The notes under the pieces are model-generated. The model did no database searches, had not been told where the DNA came from, and was given only the letters and a program-made list of their open reading frames with translations. A program made the translations under genes and the position numbers. This document shows positions 28,244-37,693 of a stretch of DNA of 64,000 bases, in pieces; the first letter of the stretch is position 1; each line of letters starts with the position of its first letter. The DNA is taken from contig NZ_UAPQ01000008.1 in the NCBI RefSeq assembly GCF_900444995.1, positions 212,173 to 276,172 of the forward strand. Reading direction: 5' to 3'. The stretch comes from Actinomyces bovis. GTDB taxonomy: Bacteria; Actinomycetota; Actinomycetes; Actinomycetales; Actinomycetaceae.

Positions 28244-28849
28244 ATGGACACGATCCAGAACGGAATCCGCGAGCGGCTCCACCGCCTCCACAAGCTCATG
28301 CGTCGCAATCACATGCAGGCGCGCCACAACGTCGGTCCACTGGCCGACACCAGCCGCGGACGCGGCCGTGTGCTTGCCGCCCTGCAGATGCAGAGCCCCA
28401 TTCCCACCCGCGAACTCGCCTACCTGCTGGACATCCGCCAGCAGTCACTAAACGAGCTACTCAAGAAGCTCGAGGCCGACGGCCTCATCGAACGCAAGCC
28501 CAGCGACGTCGATCGCCGCATCATGCTCATCAGCCTTACCCCGGAAGGTGCCAAAGCCCGCCTAGGTAATGAGGGAGATGACTACCTCCAGGTCCTCAGT
28601 CAGGAAGAGGCAGTACAGCTCAATCACCTTCTGGACAAAGTAATCGGCAGCCTGGAGGAGCAGCTCGGGGTAGATGCTGATGAAGAGCTCGGCGGCTGGC
28701 GTGAAGAGGCCCGGCGATTCATGGGGGAGGAGGGTTTTGAAGCCATGATGCGTATGCGCGAACGTGGTTTTGGGCCCGGTCCCTTTGGGTCTAGGCATCA
28801 CGGCGGGCACGGTTTTGGCCCTCAAGGCAAATGTGGTTGCCGGGACTAA
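28244..28849 (+). CDS. MarR family transcriptional regulator with Gly/His/Cys tail
   Basis: Dimeric winged-helix repressor, about 201 aa. Residues 37-105 form the DNA-binding domain (GRGRVLAALQMQ, IPTRELAYLLDIRQQSLNELLKKLEADGLIER, DVDRRIMLISLTPEG). Helices follow to about 170. The C-terminus ends in a Gly/Phe/His stretch (RHHGGHGFGPQGKCGCRD) with three His and two Cys, which is unusual and could bind a metal or sense redox state. ATG 28,244 has AGGAG upstream. The next gene is an antiporter 187 bases downstream, across a repeat array. Confidence 0.87.
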   Translation: MDTIQNGIRERLHRLHKLMRRNHMQARHNVGPLADTSRGRGRVLAALQMQSPIPTRELAYLLDIRQQSLNELLKKLEADGLIERKPSDVDRRIMLISLTPEGAKARLGNEGDDYLQVLSQEEAVQLNHLLDKVIGSLEEQLGVDADEELGGWREEARRFMGEEGFEAMMRMRERGFGPGPFGSRHHGGHGFGPQGKCGCRD

Positions 28850-28875
28850 CTAGCGCTCCTTCCCCCGCCCCCCGA

Positions 28876-28954
28876 CTTTCGGACAACCTTCCGCCTTTCG
28901 GACAACCTACGACCGCGCGAAAGGTTGTCCGCTGGGCGTTTGGTTGTCCGAAAG
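28876..28954. repeat. Dyad-symmetric four-copy CGGACAACC array
   Basis: Two direct copies of CTTTCGGACAACC start at 28,876 and 28,895 (19 bases apart). Two inverted copies, with cores at 28,923-28,931 and 28,942-28,950, are also 19 bases apart. The whole set is symmetric about 28,915. The outer arms (28,876-28,888 and 28,942-28,954) are perfect 13-base complements. It could be an operator array for the downstream antiporter or a nested terminator after marR; no T-tract follows. Confidence 0.8.
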
Positions 28955-29024
28955 GAGGGAGTAAGGACGGGGTTGGGAATGAGTAGGTGAGCAATGATGA
29001 CAAGAAGCTGACCTCTGCACCTCT

Positions 29025-29030
29025 TATCCT
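29025..29030 (+). promoter_or_regulatory. Candidate -10 element, leaderless antiporter gene
   Basis: TATCCT ends six bases before ATG 29,037, with no Shine-Dalgarno sequence. Confidence 0.5.
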
Positions 29031-29036
29031 GCTCCC

Positions 29037-30815
29037 ATGGAGTCATTGGTCATCGCAGTAGTCGCCCTGCTGGTCATTGCCGCGTGCAACCAGTTGGCCC
29101 CTAAGGTCGGCCTGGCCTCACCTCTAATCCTCTTAACCCTGGGCATCGGTGTGGGTTTCATACCATGGGTGCAAGCCATCGAGGTGGAACCAGAGCTGAT
29201 TCTGGAAGGCGTGCTGCCCCCAATGCTGTTCGCCACCGCCGTGTCCATGCCCGTCATGGATTTCCGTCGCGAACTGCGCAGCGTCGCCGCCTTAGCCGTC
29301 GGACTGGTCCTGGTATCCGCAGTGCTCTTGGGGCTGGTAGTGCAGTTGCTCGTGCCCCCCATCTCCCTGCCATGGGCCATCGCGCTGGGCGCCGTGCTCA
29401 GTCCCACCGACGCCGTCGCCGTCGCCATTGCGCGGGTGATGGGAGTGAACCACCGCATCATCACAGTGCTGGAAGGTGAAGGCCTCTTCAACGACGCCAC
29501 CGCCCTGGTCCTCCTGTCTTCCGCTGTGGCTGCCGGGCTCGATGCCGGTGCTGGAGCGCTGCGGCCTGCCAGTCTGGCAATCGGCTTCGTGCAGGCTTTG
29601 GCAGTCGCAGTGCTGGTTGGCTGGCTCGTGGGAGAGGCCACCATCCGCTTGCGTCGCCGCGTCACCGACCCCGCCGCAGACACCGTTATCTCCTTCACGG
29701 TGCCATTCTTGGCCTCCATTCCTGCAGAACACCTAGGCGGTTCCGGGCTGGTGGCGGCAGTGGTTGCCGGACTAGTCGTTTCCGTGCACGGCCCCAAGCT
29801 GCTGCCGCCGGGCAACCGCCGAGCTGCGGACACCAACTGGCGCACCATTGAACTGGTGCTGGAAGGCGGCGTATTCCTGGTAATGGGACTGCAGGCCTAC
29901 GGCATCGTCCACGAGCTACAGGTGGACCCGGCCACCCCCACCGTCTCACACGCCATCCTCCTGGCAGGGTTGGCCGGGGCGCTGATCCTGGTGGTGCGAG
30001 CCATATTCGTGGCGGCAATCCTCTTCTGGCTGCGCCAAGCCCGACGCCGCAACCAGCGACGCCTGCACCTTTACGAGGAGCGCCTGGCCCGCTTTGAAGA
30101 CCGCCTAGCCCACTCCTGCGACGTGGACGAGGAGCTCTTGGCCTCCCGTCACCTCAGCCCAGAGGCCTGGCAGCAGGCCCTGGATCGCTGGCACAACCGC
30201 TTGGATCGGGGGCGACGTCGTCAGCAGCGCGCCCGCAACGACCTGGCCTATTTCACCGCCGCGACGCTCGGTCCACGCGAGGGTGCGGTAATCATCTGGG
30301 CCGGAATGCGCGGGGCGGTCACCCTGGCCGCCGCCCAAACCCTGCCGCTTTCCGCACCATTGCGTCCGTTGTTGCTTCTGGTCGCGCTGCTAGTGGCCGC
30401 CGGCTCCCTGGTAATCCAAGGCCTAACCCTGCCCTTGTTGGTGCGGGTTGTTAACCCGCTGATGGCGGCTGCAGGGGAGGATGAAGAGGAGAAACTCCGG
30501 GTCCTCAAGATTATGCGCAATGTGGTCAAGGAGTCCGCCCTAGCTGAGACCTTGCGTGAGCAGGTGCCTGAGGAGTCCCGCGGCCTGACTAAGTCCTTTT
30601 CCACAGTGGGGCGGGCTTTGGCAGCCAACGCTCCCACCAAGCTGCCACATGAGCTCAGCCAGTCTCAACTGCGTGGCCTGGCGGTAGAGGCCATCCATGC
30701 GCAACGAGATGCCCTACTGGAGGCTCGCGACGAAGGTCTGTTCTCCTCCACCACCCTCCAGTACGCGCTGGAACGCCTGGATGCGGAGGAAGTCATGCTG
30801 GCAGCGCACCACTGA
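29037..30815 (+). CDS. CPA1-family Na+/H+ antiporter
   Basis: Monovalent cation/proton exchanger of the NhaP/CPA1 group. About twelve membrane helices span residues 1-460. Conserved ion-site residues are S122-P-T-D125 and the F151-N-D153 pair, then GMRGAVTLAAAQTLPL near helix ten. A charged cytoplasmic insert (about residues 335-410, many Arg/Asp/Glu) interrupts the membrane core, and about 110 soluble residues follow it. It follows a MarR regulator and the four-site array, so control by that regulator is plausible but unproven. Confidence 0.88.
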   Translation: MESLVIAVVALLVIAACNQLAPKVGLASPLILLTLGIGVGFIPWVQAIEVEPELILEGVLPPMLFATAVSMPVMDFRRELRSVAALAVGLVLVSAVLLGLVVQLLVPPISLPWAIALGAVLSPTDAVAVAIARVMGVNHRIITVLEGEGLFNDATALVLLSSAVAAGLDAGAGALRPASLAIGFVQALAVAVLVGWLVGEATIRLRRRVTDPAADTVISFTVPFLASIPAEHLGGSGLVAAVVAGLVVSVHGPKLLPPGNRRAADTNWRTIELVLEGGVFLVMGLQAYGIVHELQVDPATPTVSHAILLAGLAGALILVVRAIFVAAILFWLRQARRRNQRRLHLYEERLARFEDRLAHSCDVDEELLASRHLSPEAWQQALDRWHNRLDRGRRRQQRARNDLAYFTAATLGPREGAVIIWAGMRGAVTLAAAQTLPLSAPLRPLLLLVALLVAAGSLVIQGLTLPLLVRVVNPLMAAAGEDEEEKLRVLKIMRNVVKESALAETLREQVPEESRGLTKSFSTVGRALAANAPTKLPHELSQSQLRGLAVEAIHAQRDALLEARDEGLFSSTTLQYALERLDAEEVMLAAHH

Positions 30816-30946
30816 CGGAGAGGGGTGTGGTGGCCTTTACGGTCGGCACACGATTGGCCTTGCCGCAGCAAAGCGACGGCGCGATCGCCACTTAAGTGCA
30901 AGAAGATCACTCTCCCAGGACGGCGAGAGACGTCATCCCAGGGCCG

Positions 30947-30952
30947 TAAACT
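30947..30952 (+). promoter_or_regulatory. Candidate -10 element, leaderless hisC
   Basis: TAAACT ends seven bases before GTG 30,960. No Shine-Dalgarno sequence lies between, which supports this GTG over upstream in-frame starts. Confidence 0.5.
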
Positions 30953-30959
30953 GCCAGGC

Positions 30960-32090
30960 GTGAGCAACCTTCCTCTGCGCCCCGGCATCGAGGGCGAGCA
31001 GCCTTATGGTGCCCCCGAGCTAGAGGTGCCCGTACGCCTCAACGTCAACGAGAACCCCTATGCCCCCGCCCCCGGGGTAATCGCTGACATTGCGCAGGCT
31101 GCCGCCAGGGCCGCCGCCGAACTCAACCGCTACCCAGACCGGGACTTCCCGGCCCTGCGCCAGGCGTTGGGCGAATACCTGGCCGTGGAGTCTGGAGTGC
31201 GGCTGCCTCCGGAGCAGATCTGGGCTGCCAACGGTTCCAATGAGGTCATGCTCCACCTGCTACAGGCCTTCGGCGGGCCCGGACGCATCTGCCTGTCCTT
31301 CACCCCCACCTACTCCATGTACCCCGAATACGCACGCGACACCCTCACTGAATACCGCACCCAGGCGCGCCTCCAAGACTTCACCCTGGACCTCGACGCC
31401 GCCCTCGACGCCATCCAGGGGGCTCAGCCCGCCGTCGTTATTTTGGCTAACCCTAACAATCCCACCGGCACTGCCTTGCCACTAGAACACGTGCAGGCGG
31501 TGCTGGACGCCGCGCGGGGGAACGGGCCCGCCACCAGTGACGGCAGGCCAAGCGACGCCGTCGTAGTGGTGGATGAGGCCTATGGAGAGTTCCGCCGCCC
31601 CGGAGTGCCCAGTGCCCTGGAATTGCTGGAGGGCAACCCTAATCTGGCCGTCAGCCGTACCATGAGTAAGGCCTTTGGCATGGCGGGGTTGCGCCTGGGC
31701 TATTTGGCTGCCGCGCCCGAGCTCGTGGAGGCCTTGCGGGTGGTTCGCCTGCCCTATCACCTCTCTGCGCTAACCCAGGCCGCCGCTTTGGCGGCCCTGG
31801 ACCACCGCCAAGAACTCATGAGCCAGGTGGCTTCACTGCGCGCCGAACGGGACGCCCTAGTGGAGTGGCTGCGCTCCCAGGGCTACACGGCCTTTGAATC
31901 AGACGCGAACTTCGTGCTCTTTGGACCTTTCCAGGACCGCGACGCCGTGTGGCGGGCGTTGCTCGCCCGGGGTGTCCTCATCCGCGTGGTGGGCCCGGAC
32001 GGGTACCTTCGAGTCAGCGTCGGCACCCCCGACGAGATGCAGCAGTTCCGTGACGCCCTGACAGCCATCAACAAGGAGGAGCAGTCATGA
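30960..32090 (+). CDS. hisC: Histidinol-phosphate aminotransferase
   Basis: PLP-dependent class I/II aminotransferase making histidinol phosphate. Visible are [33 protein letters not shown] (substrate Asn), [10 protein letters not shown] (PLP Asp) and [17 protein letters not shown] with the Schiff-base lysine K237. 376 aa from GTG 30,960. The longer frame upstream translates to an implausible Arg/Lys-rich leader. The ATGA overlap with hisB shows coupling. Confidence 0.94.
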   Translation: MSNLPLRPGIEGEQPYGAPELEVPVRLNVNENPYAPAPGVIADIAQAAARAAAELNRYPDRDFPALRQALGEYLAVESGVRLPPEQIWAANGSNEVMLHLLQAFGGPGRICLSFTPTYSMYPEYARDTLTEYRTQARLQDFTLDLDAALDAIQGAQPAVVILANPNNPTGTALPLEHVQAVLDAARGNGPATSDGRPSDAVVVVDEAYGEFRRPGVPSALELLEGNPNLAVSRTMSKAFGMAGLRLGYLAAAPELVEALRVVRLPYHLSALTQAAALAALDHRQELMSQVASLRAERDALVEWLRSQGYTAFESDANFVLFGPFQDRDAVWRALLARGVLIRVVGPDGYLRVSVGTPDEMQQFRDALTAINKEEQS

Positions 32091-32686
32091 GCCGCACCGC
32101 CCGGATTGAAAGAGCCACCAGCGAGTCCAGTGTGCTTGTCGAGCTCAACCTCGATGGCACTGGCCAGACAGAGATCTCAACCACCGTTCCCTTCTACGAC
32201 CACATGCTCACTGCCCTCGGCAAGCACTCCCTGATCGACTTGAAGGTCCGCGCCACCGGAGACACGCATATAGATGTGCACCACACCGTGGAAGACACCG
32301 CCATCTGCATTGGTGAGGCTTTGCGAGTGGCTTTGGGTGACAAACGCGGAATCAAACGTTTTGGGGACGCGCTAGTGCCCCTCGACGAAGCCCTGGCCCA
32401 AGCCGTAGTGGACCTATCTGGCCGTCCCTACCTGGTACATGACGGTGAGTCCGAAGCCTTCACCCACCACCTCATTGGTGGGCATTTCACTGGTTCTATG
32501 GTGCGCCATGTGCTGGAAGCTATCGCCTACCATGCCGGCATCTGCCTGCACCTGCATGTCATCTCTGGTCGCGACCCGCATCATATCGCTGAGGCTGAGT
32601 TCAAGGCCCTAGCCCGTGCCCTGCGCATGGCGGTGGAGCCGGATCCCCGAGTAGACGACGTGCCTTCAACGAAGGGAGCCCTGTAA
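32087..32686 (+). CDS. hisB: Imidazoleglycerol-phosphate dehydratase
   Basis: Mn-dependent enzyme converting IGP to imidazole acetol phosphate. The metal-binding histidine clusters are all present: [30 protein letters not shown] and [18 protein letters not shown]. 199 aa, monofunctional as in other actinobacteria (no phosphatase domain). Starts inside the hisC stop and ends overlapping the next gene as TAATG. Confidence 0.96.
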   Translation: MSRTARIERATSESSVLVELNLDGTGQTEISTTVPFYDHMLTALGKHSLIDLKVRATGDTHIDVHHTVEDTAICIGEALRVALGDKRGIKRFGDALVPLDEALAQAVVDLSGRPYLVHDGESEAFTHHLIGGHFTGSMVRHVLEAIAYHAGICLHLHVISGRDPHHIAEAEFKALARALRMAVEPDPRVDDVPSTKGAL

Positions 32687-33513
32687 TGACGGGGCAGCAC
32701 AGCCGTGGCTACGGCGATGATGACCTGGATGCGGCCTTTGCCGCCATGATGGAGGGCCTAGACATCTCCGAGGACACCCGGGCTGGCATGGCGGCACTAG
32801 ACGCCGCCGCTGAGCGGGAGGCTACGGATGTGGAGGAAGCGGCCAAGGAAGTCTTGGCTGCAAGCGCCGCAAGTGCGGGTAGCCCTCCAGCATCCTCAGA
32901 ACGACCCGACGATTCGACTCTTGACGCCCCTCCCTGCGGTACCTTTCCTGGACTCTACGGTCCAAGGCTAGGCGAGTCGGAGCCGACCCAGGCCGTGAAA
33001 ATCGCCGTCGTGCTGACTCCGCTGGCCAACGCGGACGCCCTAGCGCAGCTTTGCGCCATGAGCGGCCTGGACTGCACGGTGGTGCCCACCAGGACCGGGG
33101 CGGTGGCCGTGAAGGAGTTTGTGTCCTCCCACAGTGAGTGGGATGTGGCGGAGCTGCTCGACGGCGTAGACACCGAACCCGCTGAGGCCGCTGAGCTTGC
33201 CGGACGGCTGTCCCACCTTTCGCGCGGTGGCACCATCTTGTTGACCGCAGACTTGGCCACCGATGTCGGCATCGAGGCGGGCCTATCTGGCACCATCACC
33301 GCCCGCGGCTTTGAGCGCGGCCAAGGGGGGCCGGATATGTCCTCTGGGTTGGTGCTCGCTTCGGTGGACACCGTGGTTGAAGACCTACTCTTCGGCTTGA
33401 CCAAGGCTGAGGCGCTTCCTGGGGCGGTGCGTTCCAGTGACGTCAAATTGGGGCCCTTAGGCCGCTGGATGGGACGGGGCCTGAGTGGGGGCAAGGGGCC
33501 AGCGCCCATGTGA
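32686..33513 (+). CDS. Unrecognised protein coupled to hisB
   Basis: I do not recognise this family. The first 40 residues are acidic and helical (DDDLDAAFAAMMEGLDIS), residues 45-95 are an Ala/Ser/Pro-rich linker, and residues about 100-260 look like a compact alpha/beta domain (KIAVVLTPLANADALAQLCA, GGTILLTADLATDVGIE, GLVLASVDTVVEDLLFGL). The C-terminus is basic/Gly-rich. No signal peptide or membrane helix. Overlap with hisB (TAATG) puts it in the his operon, but nothing shows a role in histidine synthesis. Codon use is like its neighbours. Confidence 0.8.
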   Translation: MTGQHSRGYGDDDLDAAFAAMMEGLDISEDTRAGMAALDAAAEREATDVEEAAKEVLAASAASAGSPPASSERPDDSTLDAPPCGTFPGLYGPRLGESEPTQAVKIAVVLTPLANADALAQLCAMSGLDCTVVPTRTGAVAVKEFVSSHSEWDVAELLDGVDTEPAEAAELAGRLSHLSRGGTILLTADLATDVGIEAGLSGTITARGFERGQGGPDMSSGLVLASVDTVVEDLLFGLTKAEALPGAVRSSDVKLGPLGRWMGRGLSGGKGPAPM

Positions 33514-33546
33514 GGCTTAGCGCCCCCGCGGGACGCCAAGCCTCAC
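33510..33546. terminator. Shared terminator containing both stop codons
   Basis: GTGAGGCTT (33,510-33,518) pairs perfectly with AAGCCTCAC (33,538-33,546), and an inner GCG/CGC extends the stem after one mismatch. The stop codons of both convergent genes (33,511-33,513 plus strand; 33,543-33,545 minus strand) lie in the stem. Confidence 0.75.
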
Positions 33547-35174
33547 CGGGTGGCGGTGTATGACCCGGTGCGTTGCCCGCCAGCGGCAGGCGATACCAGG
33601 CAGGAGAACCAACGCGCGCCGTTGCTCCACTGCGTCTCAGTGGGACCGATTACCTCGATATGAGGATCTGGTTCACCATAGGCGACGGCGGCCTGCCGCG
33701 TGCAAGCTTGCTTGACTGCTGAGTCTTCACTCAACTCGATCTGGGTGAAGCCGGTGGCGGATTCGGATAGCGGCCCGGCTGCGAAGACCTCCCAGGGGTG
33801 CGCCTGACTGCAATCGACCTTTCGGGTGCTGGGCACGTCGCTGATCACTACTAAGCCCGCCAAGCAGGTGCCTTGAGGATAGGCGGGTGTCTGTGCCGCC
33901 GCAGTTGTGGCAGTTCCCGCTGGGCCGCCAGCGCTGCCTGCCTGCGGGGTAGCGGCAGTGCCCCCCGACTGGTTGCCTCCGGACTGTGCCCCTGGAGCAG
34001 CACTAGCTGCGGGAACACCAGCTTGGTCGGCGGCGGGCGTCCCAGACTGGACCACTTCTGCACTGGCAGAGCCTGCAGCGCTGCGCTGCAGGAGCGCCGC
34101 CGTCCCGCCTGCGCCCACCGCTAGGCCTGCAACCAGACCCACTGCAGCAGCGGCGGCCACCAATCGCTGCCGGGAACTGCGGCTCTGAGCCCCCGCTGAA
34201 ACTCCTGGCAGCGCGCTGGCAGATCCGGCAGGCAAGGCTTGGCCAGCCTGCGCTAGACGGAGGGCCACACCTGGGCCAGCCACCGTTAGCCCGCCGTCGC
34301 CCAGTGCCTCGGAGGCTGCTGCCAGGGCCTCGGCCAGCGCGGTGCCGTCGGGGTAACGCTGGGCTGGGTCTCGGTGCATCGCCTTGGCCAGCAGCGGATG
34401 CAGGCTGACAGGGATGTTGGCGGCGGACAGGTCCACCGGCACACTCAGCTGATGCACGATCTCTGGTAGGGATAGCGTCTTGCCATCTGGACCCCGTCTG
34501 GGGCCACGCCCGGTGAGCAGATAGAACAGCGTGGCGCCCATGGACCACACGTCCCCGGCCGGGCCAGGCGGTTGTAGTTCAAAGGCCTCAGGCGGCGCAA
34601 AATCGGGGGTTAAACACTCCAGGGTCACCGTGGGGTCTTGCCCTTCGCGCACCACTGCCGCGATCCCGAAATCGGTTAGTCGCGGTGAGCCGTAAGCGTC
34701 CAAGAGGATATTTGCTGGTTTGACGTCGCGGTGCAGGATGCCTGCCGCATGGGCTGCCCCAAGTGCTGAGGCGGCGGCCAATACGAGGCGCACGGCGTCG
34801 GGAGCACTGATGGGACCTGTGGCTGCCAGCTGCTCCAATGAACCGCCGTCACAGCGTTCCATGACGATGTAGGGCCGCCCGTCGCGCAGCACGCCGGTGT
34901 CCACCAGGGAGACCACGTGCGGGTGCCCACTGATCCGCCCAGCTGCCTGTACCTCGCGCAGGTAGCGGCGGCGGTTGCGTTCATCATCCAGTGGGCGGGA
35001 ATCGACTTTTACGGCCACGGGACGCTGGACCGAGTCCTGCACGCCACCGTAGACGGTGGCAAATCCGCCGCGGCCAATGACGTTCTCTAGGCGGAAGCCG
35101 GGAATCGAAGGCAGGGTGCTCCGTTGAGGCGATGCGGAGCTAGGGCCGGGATCGGGGGGAGGGGTGACGCTCAC
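33543..35174 (-). CDS. Transmembrane Ser/Thr protein kinase with extracellular septum-formation-like domain
   Basis: PknB-type kinase. P-loop IGRGGFATVYGG is at residues 33-44, catalytic lysine K56, HRDVKPAN at 148-155 and DFG at 168-170. The activation segment ends in APPEAFE rather than the usual APE. A Pro/Ala linker leads to one membrane helix (about 338-362). The outside part is a Gly/Ala/Gln-rich spacer and a domain with CLAGLV ... VDCSQAHPWEVFAAG ... CTRQAA ... FSCLV, resembling the actinobacterial septum-formation domain. GTG 35,174 is chosen; a TTG at 35,276 would add an odd Arg-rich leader. It separates hisB from hisH. Confidence 0.85.
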   Translation of the reverse strand: MSVTPPPDPGPSSASPQRSTLPSIPGFRLENVIGRGGFATVYGGVQDSVQRPVAVKVDSRPLDDERNRRRYLREVQAAGRISGHPHVVSLVDTGVLRDGRPYIVMERCDGGSLEQLAATGPISAPDAVRLVLAAASALGAAHAAGILHRDVKPANILLDAYGSPRLTDFGIAAVVREGQDPTVTLECLTPDFAPPEAFELQPPGPAGDVWSMGATLFYLLTGRGPRRGPDGKTLSLPEIVHQLSVPVDLSAANIPVSLHPLLAKAMHRDPAQRYPDGTALAEALAAASEALGDGGLTVAGPGVALRLAQAGQALPAGSASALPGVSAGAQSRSSRQRLVAAAAAVGLVAGLAVGAGGTAALLQRSAAGSASAEVVQSGTPAADQAGVPAASAAPGAQSGGNQSGGTAATPQAGSAGGPAGTATTAAAQTPAYPQGTCLAGLVVISDVPSTRKVDCSQAHPWEVFAAGPLSESATGFTQIELSEDSAVKQACTRQAAVAYGEPDPHIEVIGPTETQWSNGARWFSCLVSPAAGGQRTGSYTATR

Positions 35175-35399
35175 GGGACAATACTCACTGGAGCCCGGGC
35201 CCTGACGCCAGCTGCCCGGGTTGGCAAGACCGGGCACTGTGCTGAATCGGGCTCTGCGCTGAGCGGATAAGCGCAACTTCGGGGAGGTATCCCAAGAGCT
35301 CAGGGTGCCGGAGTCTTCAGGTTTGCAAAACGGCGCGGAGCCTGCGAGGGCGCCACAGCGCTCCTGCGATTCTGCAGTCTTCTAGGGAGCTGGAACCGG

Positions 35400-35405
35400 T
35401 AGCCT
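35400..35405 (+). promoter_or_regulatory. Candidate -10 element, leaderless hisH
   Basis: TAGCCT ends six bases before GTG 35,412, with no Shine-Dalgarno sequence. Confidence 0.5.
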
Positions 35406-35411
35406 AAGGCC

Positions 35412-36050
35412 GTGAGTCAGCCCCAGGTCGTCGTTTTGTCATACGGAAGCGGCAATGTCCGCTCGGCTGTCCGTGCCCTAGAGCGGGCTGGCGCCGCCGT
35501 CGAACTAACCGCCGACCCTGCCGCCGTAGAAAACGCCGATGGCCTGCTGGTCCCCGGAGTTGGCGCCTTCGGCGCCGTCATGGCTCAGCTGCGCCAGGTT
35601 GACGCAGCTCGCCTAATCGATCTCCGCCTAGCGGGCGGACGCCCCGTGCTGGGAGTCTGCGTCGGCATGCAAGTCATGTTCGAGGCTTCCACCGAGCATG
35701 GCACCACCGAGCTGGGCTTAGGGCAATGGCCTGGCACCGTGGAACTCTTGGACGCTCCCGTCGTGCCGCATATGGGCTGGTCTGAGGTACGCCCACCGGT
35801 CAACTCTCTGCTCTTCGACGGCGTAGCCGACCAACGCTTCTACTTTGTCCACTCCTATGCTGCCTTGAAGGACCCCGCTGAACTACTCGGCCCTGGGCCC
35901 ACCACGCTGCCGCAGGCCACCTGGGCCACACATGGGGTGGACTTCCTGGCCGCCGTGGAAAACGGCGCCCTATCTGCAACCCAGTTCCATCCCGAGAAGT
36001 CCGGCGACGCCGGTATTCAACTGCTGCGCAACTGGCTCGCCACCCTCTAA
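35412..36050 (+). CDS. hisH: Imidazole glycerol phosphate synthase glutaminase subunit
   Basis: Class I glutamine amidotransferase that feeds ammonia to HisF. The triad is Cys83 (GVCVGMQ), His193 and Glu195 (QFHPEKSG); the oxyanion strand VPGVGAFG is also present. 212 aa, family length. HisF, its partner, is not in the window. Followed after 36 bases by priA. Confidence 0.95.
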   Translation: MSQPQVVVLSYGSGNVRSAVRALERAGAAVELTADPAAVENADGLLVPGVGAFGAVMAQLRQVDAARLIDLRLAGGRPVLGVCVGMQVMFEASTEHGTTELGLGQWPGTVELLDAPVVPHMGWSEVRPPVNSLLFDGVADQRFYFVHSYAALKDPAELLGPGPTTLPQATWATHGVDFLAAVENGALSATQFHPEKSGDAGIQLLRNWLATL

Positions 36051-36086
36051 CTTTTCACCTAACGCCACTGCCCCCAAGGAGACCTC

Positions 36087-36836
36087 ATGCTCACGCTGCT
36101 ACCCGCCGTCGATGTTGCTGGCGGCAGAGCCGTCCGCCTGCTGCGTGGGGAGGCAGGCAGTGAAACCGACTATGGCAGCCCGGTAGACGCCGCCCGCGAT
36201 TGGGTGAAAGCCGGTGCCGAGTGGATCCACCTGGTGGACCTAGACGCGGCCTTTGGCCGTGGTTCCAACGCCCCGCTGCTGGCCCGCATCGTGGGGGAGG
36301 TGGGCATCAAGGTGGAGCTCTCCGGCGGCATTCGTGACGATGTCACCCTCAAGCGTGCTCTGGATGCCGGGGCCGCTCGGGTAAACCTGGGCACAGCTGC
36401 ACTGGAGGACCCCGCTTGGACGGAGCGCGTCATCGCCGAGCACGGGGACAGAATTGCCGTGGGCCTAGATGTGCGCGGCAGCACCCTGGCCGCGCGCGGC
36501 TGGACCAAAGACAGTGGCGACCTGTGGGAGACCCTGGCGCGTCTGGACGCTGCCGGTTGTTCTCGCTACGTGGTCACTGACGTCACTAAGGACGGCACGC
36601 TCTCCGGCCCCAACACTGAGCTGCTGCGCCGCGTCTGCGAGGTGACTCCTGCGCCGGTGACCGCCTCGGGTGGCATCTCCCACCTGGATGATTTACGCGC
36701 CCTGGCCGGCTTAGCTGGGCTAGGGCTGGACTCCGTGATTATCGGCAAGGCTCTGTACTCGGGTGCCTTCACCTTGGAGCAGGCCCTGCTGGTGGCCAGC
36801 GGTCATGAAGGGGACGCCGCGGAGTTGCCCAGGTGA
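36087..36836 (+). CDS. priA: Bifunctional HisA/TrpF isomerase PriA
   Basis: (beta/alpha)8-barrel isomerase of ProFAR; in actinobacteria this enzyme also isomerises phosphoribosylanthranilate in tryptophan synthesis. Acid/base residues fit D9 (LLPAVDV) and D169 ([13 protein letters not shown]). The phosphate-binding ELSGGIRD and TASGGI motifs are present. 249 aa. AAGGAG precedes ATG 36,087. The dual role is inferred from phylum and the lack of a visible trpF; sequence alone does not separate HisA from PriA with certainty. Confidence 0.9.
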   Translation: MLTLLPAVDVAGGRAVRLLRGEAGSETDYGSPVDAARDWVKAGAEWIHLVDLDAAFGRGSNAPLLARIVGEVGIKVELSGGIRDDVTLKRALDAGAARVNLGTAALEDPAWTERVIAEHGDRIAVGLDVRGSTLAARGWTKDSGDLWETLARLDAAGCSRYVVTDVTKDGTLSGPNTELLRRVCEVTPAPVTASGGISHLDDLRALAGLAGLGLDSVIIGKALYSGAFTLEQALLVASGHEGDAAELPR

Positions 36837-37693
36837 GCGCTTCCGCTGAAGCACGGCCTGAAGACCAGGCAGGTGCCGTGCAGATACTGCCCGCCAGGAA
36901 GCACCACAGCCAGCAAACCGCCGTCTTCCCAGAGACCAAACTGCCGCAGACCGACCCGCAGGTGGCGCGTGCCCTGGCGGCCCGCGCCAAGCTCGAGCGT
37001 CTCCTAGCTGCTCCCACACCTTTTGCGGGTGACGACGGCGCCGCTGACCCGGCTGTCACCGCCGCCCTGGAAGCCACCGAGCGGCCCCGTCATGAATACC
37101 TGGACGCTCTGCTAACTGCGCTGTATCACTCCCGCTTGCTGGTGCCTGTGGCTGCTCATGCTCTGCCTAGTGACGGCCTCCAGGAGCCGCACGCCACCAC
37201 TGCCTGCGAGGATGCCGCTACCTTGGCGGTGCACTTGCCGGATGGGCATGTGGCTTTGCCCGTCTTCACCTCTGCGGTAGCCCTGCGTGCCTGGCGCCAG
37301 GATGTGCGTCCGGTGCCCGTGGACTGCCAGCAGGCGGCCCAGGTGGCTTGCTTGTCTACAGACCAGCTTTGGGTGTTGGACCCCGGCACCCACGATCTGC
37401 GCTTGCCTAGGCCCGCGGTAGTGGCCTTCGCCGGGGGAGAGGCCTGGGTGCCTTCCTGGCGGAACCGACCGGTACAAGCTGAGATATCCGCTCAGCTGGA
37501 ACAGATCGCCGGGGTTACAGGAGTGGCCTACAGTCCCGGCGAACAGGCGGAGTTGCGCATTTTTGTGCGCCTAGATGCCAGCGGCGGTAGGCCTGCGGTG
37601 GCGAGGGTCCTGGAAGCCTGCCAACACATCATGGTCAATCCTGCCTGGGGTGAGCTGATTGACACCGTGGAACTATGTCCGCTGCCGGCCTGA
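36833..37693 (+). CDS. SseB family protein
   Basis: GTG start overlaps the priA stop (GTGA). Residues about 85-200 match the SseB N-terminal domain: [30 protein letters not shown] and [24 protein letters not shown]. The C-terminal part ([22 protein letters not shown]) is like the SseB C-terminal region. Cytoplasmic, 286 aa, N-terminal 80 residues poorly conserved. A gene of this family commonly follows priA and precedes infC in actinobacteria; its function is unknown. Confidence 0.8.
   Translation: MSASAEARPEDQAGAVQILPARKHHSQQTAVFPETKLPQTDPQVARALAARAKLERLLAAPTPFAGDDGAADPAVTAALEATERPRHEYLDALLTALYHSRLLVPVAAHALPSDGLQEPHATTACEDAATLAVHLPDGHVALPVFTSAVALRAWRQDVRPVPVDCQQAAQVACLSTDQLWVLDPGTHDLRLPRPAVVAFAGGEAWVPSWRNRPVQAEISAQLEQIAGVTGVAYSPGEQAELRIFVRLDASGGRPAVARVLEACQHIMVNPAWGELIDTVELCPLPA

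Noticed and set aside
35175..35276. Longer kinase start at a TTG, adding 34 residues
   Set aside because: The added residues are Arg/Gly/Ser-rich with no conservation-like pattern and no ribosome-binding site, whereas the GTG at 35,174 starts a normal juxtadomain leader.
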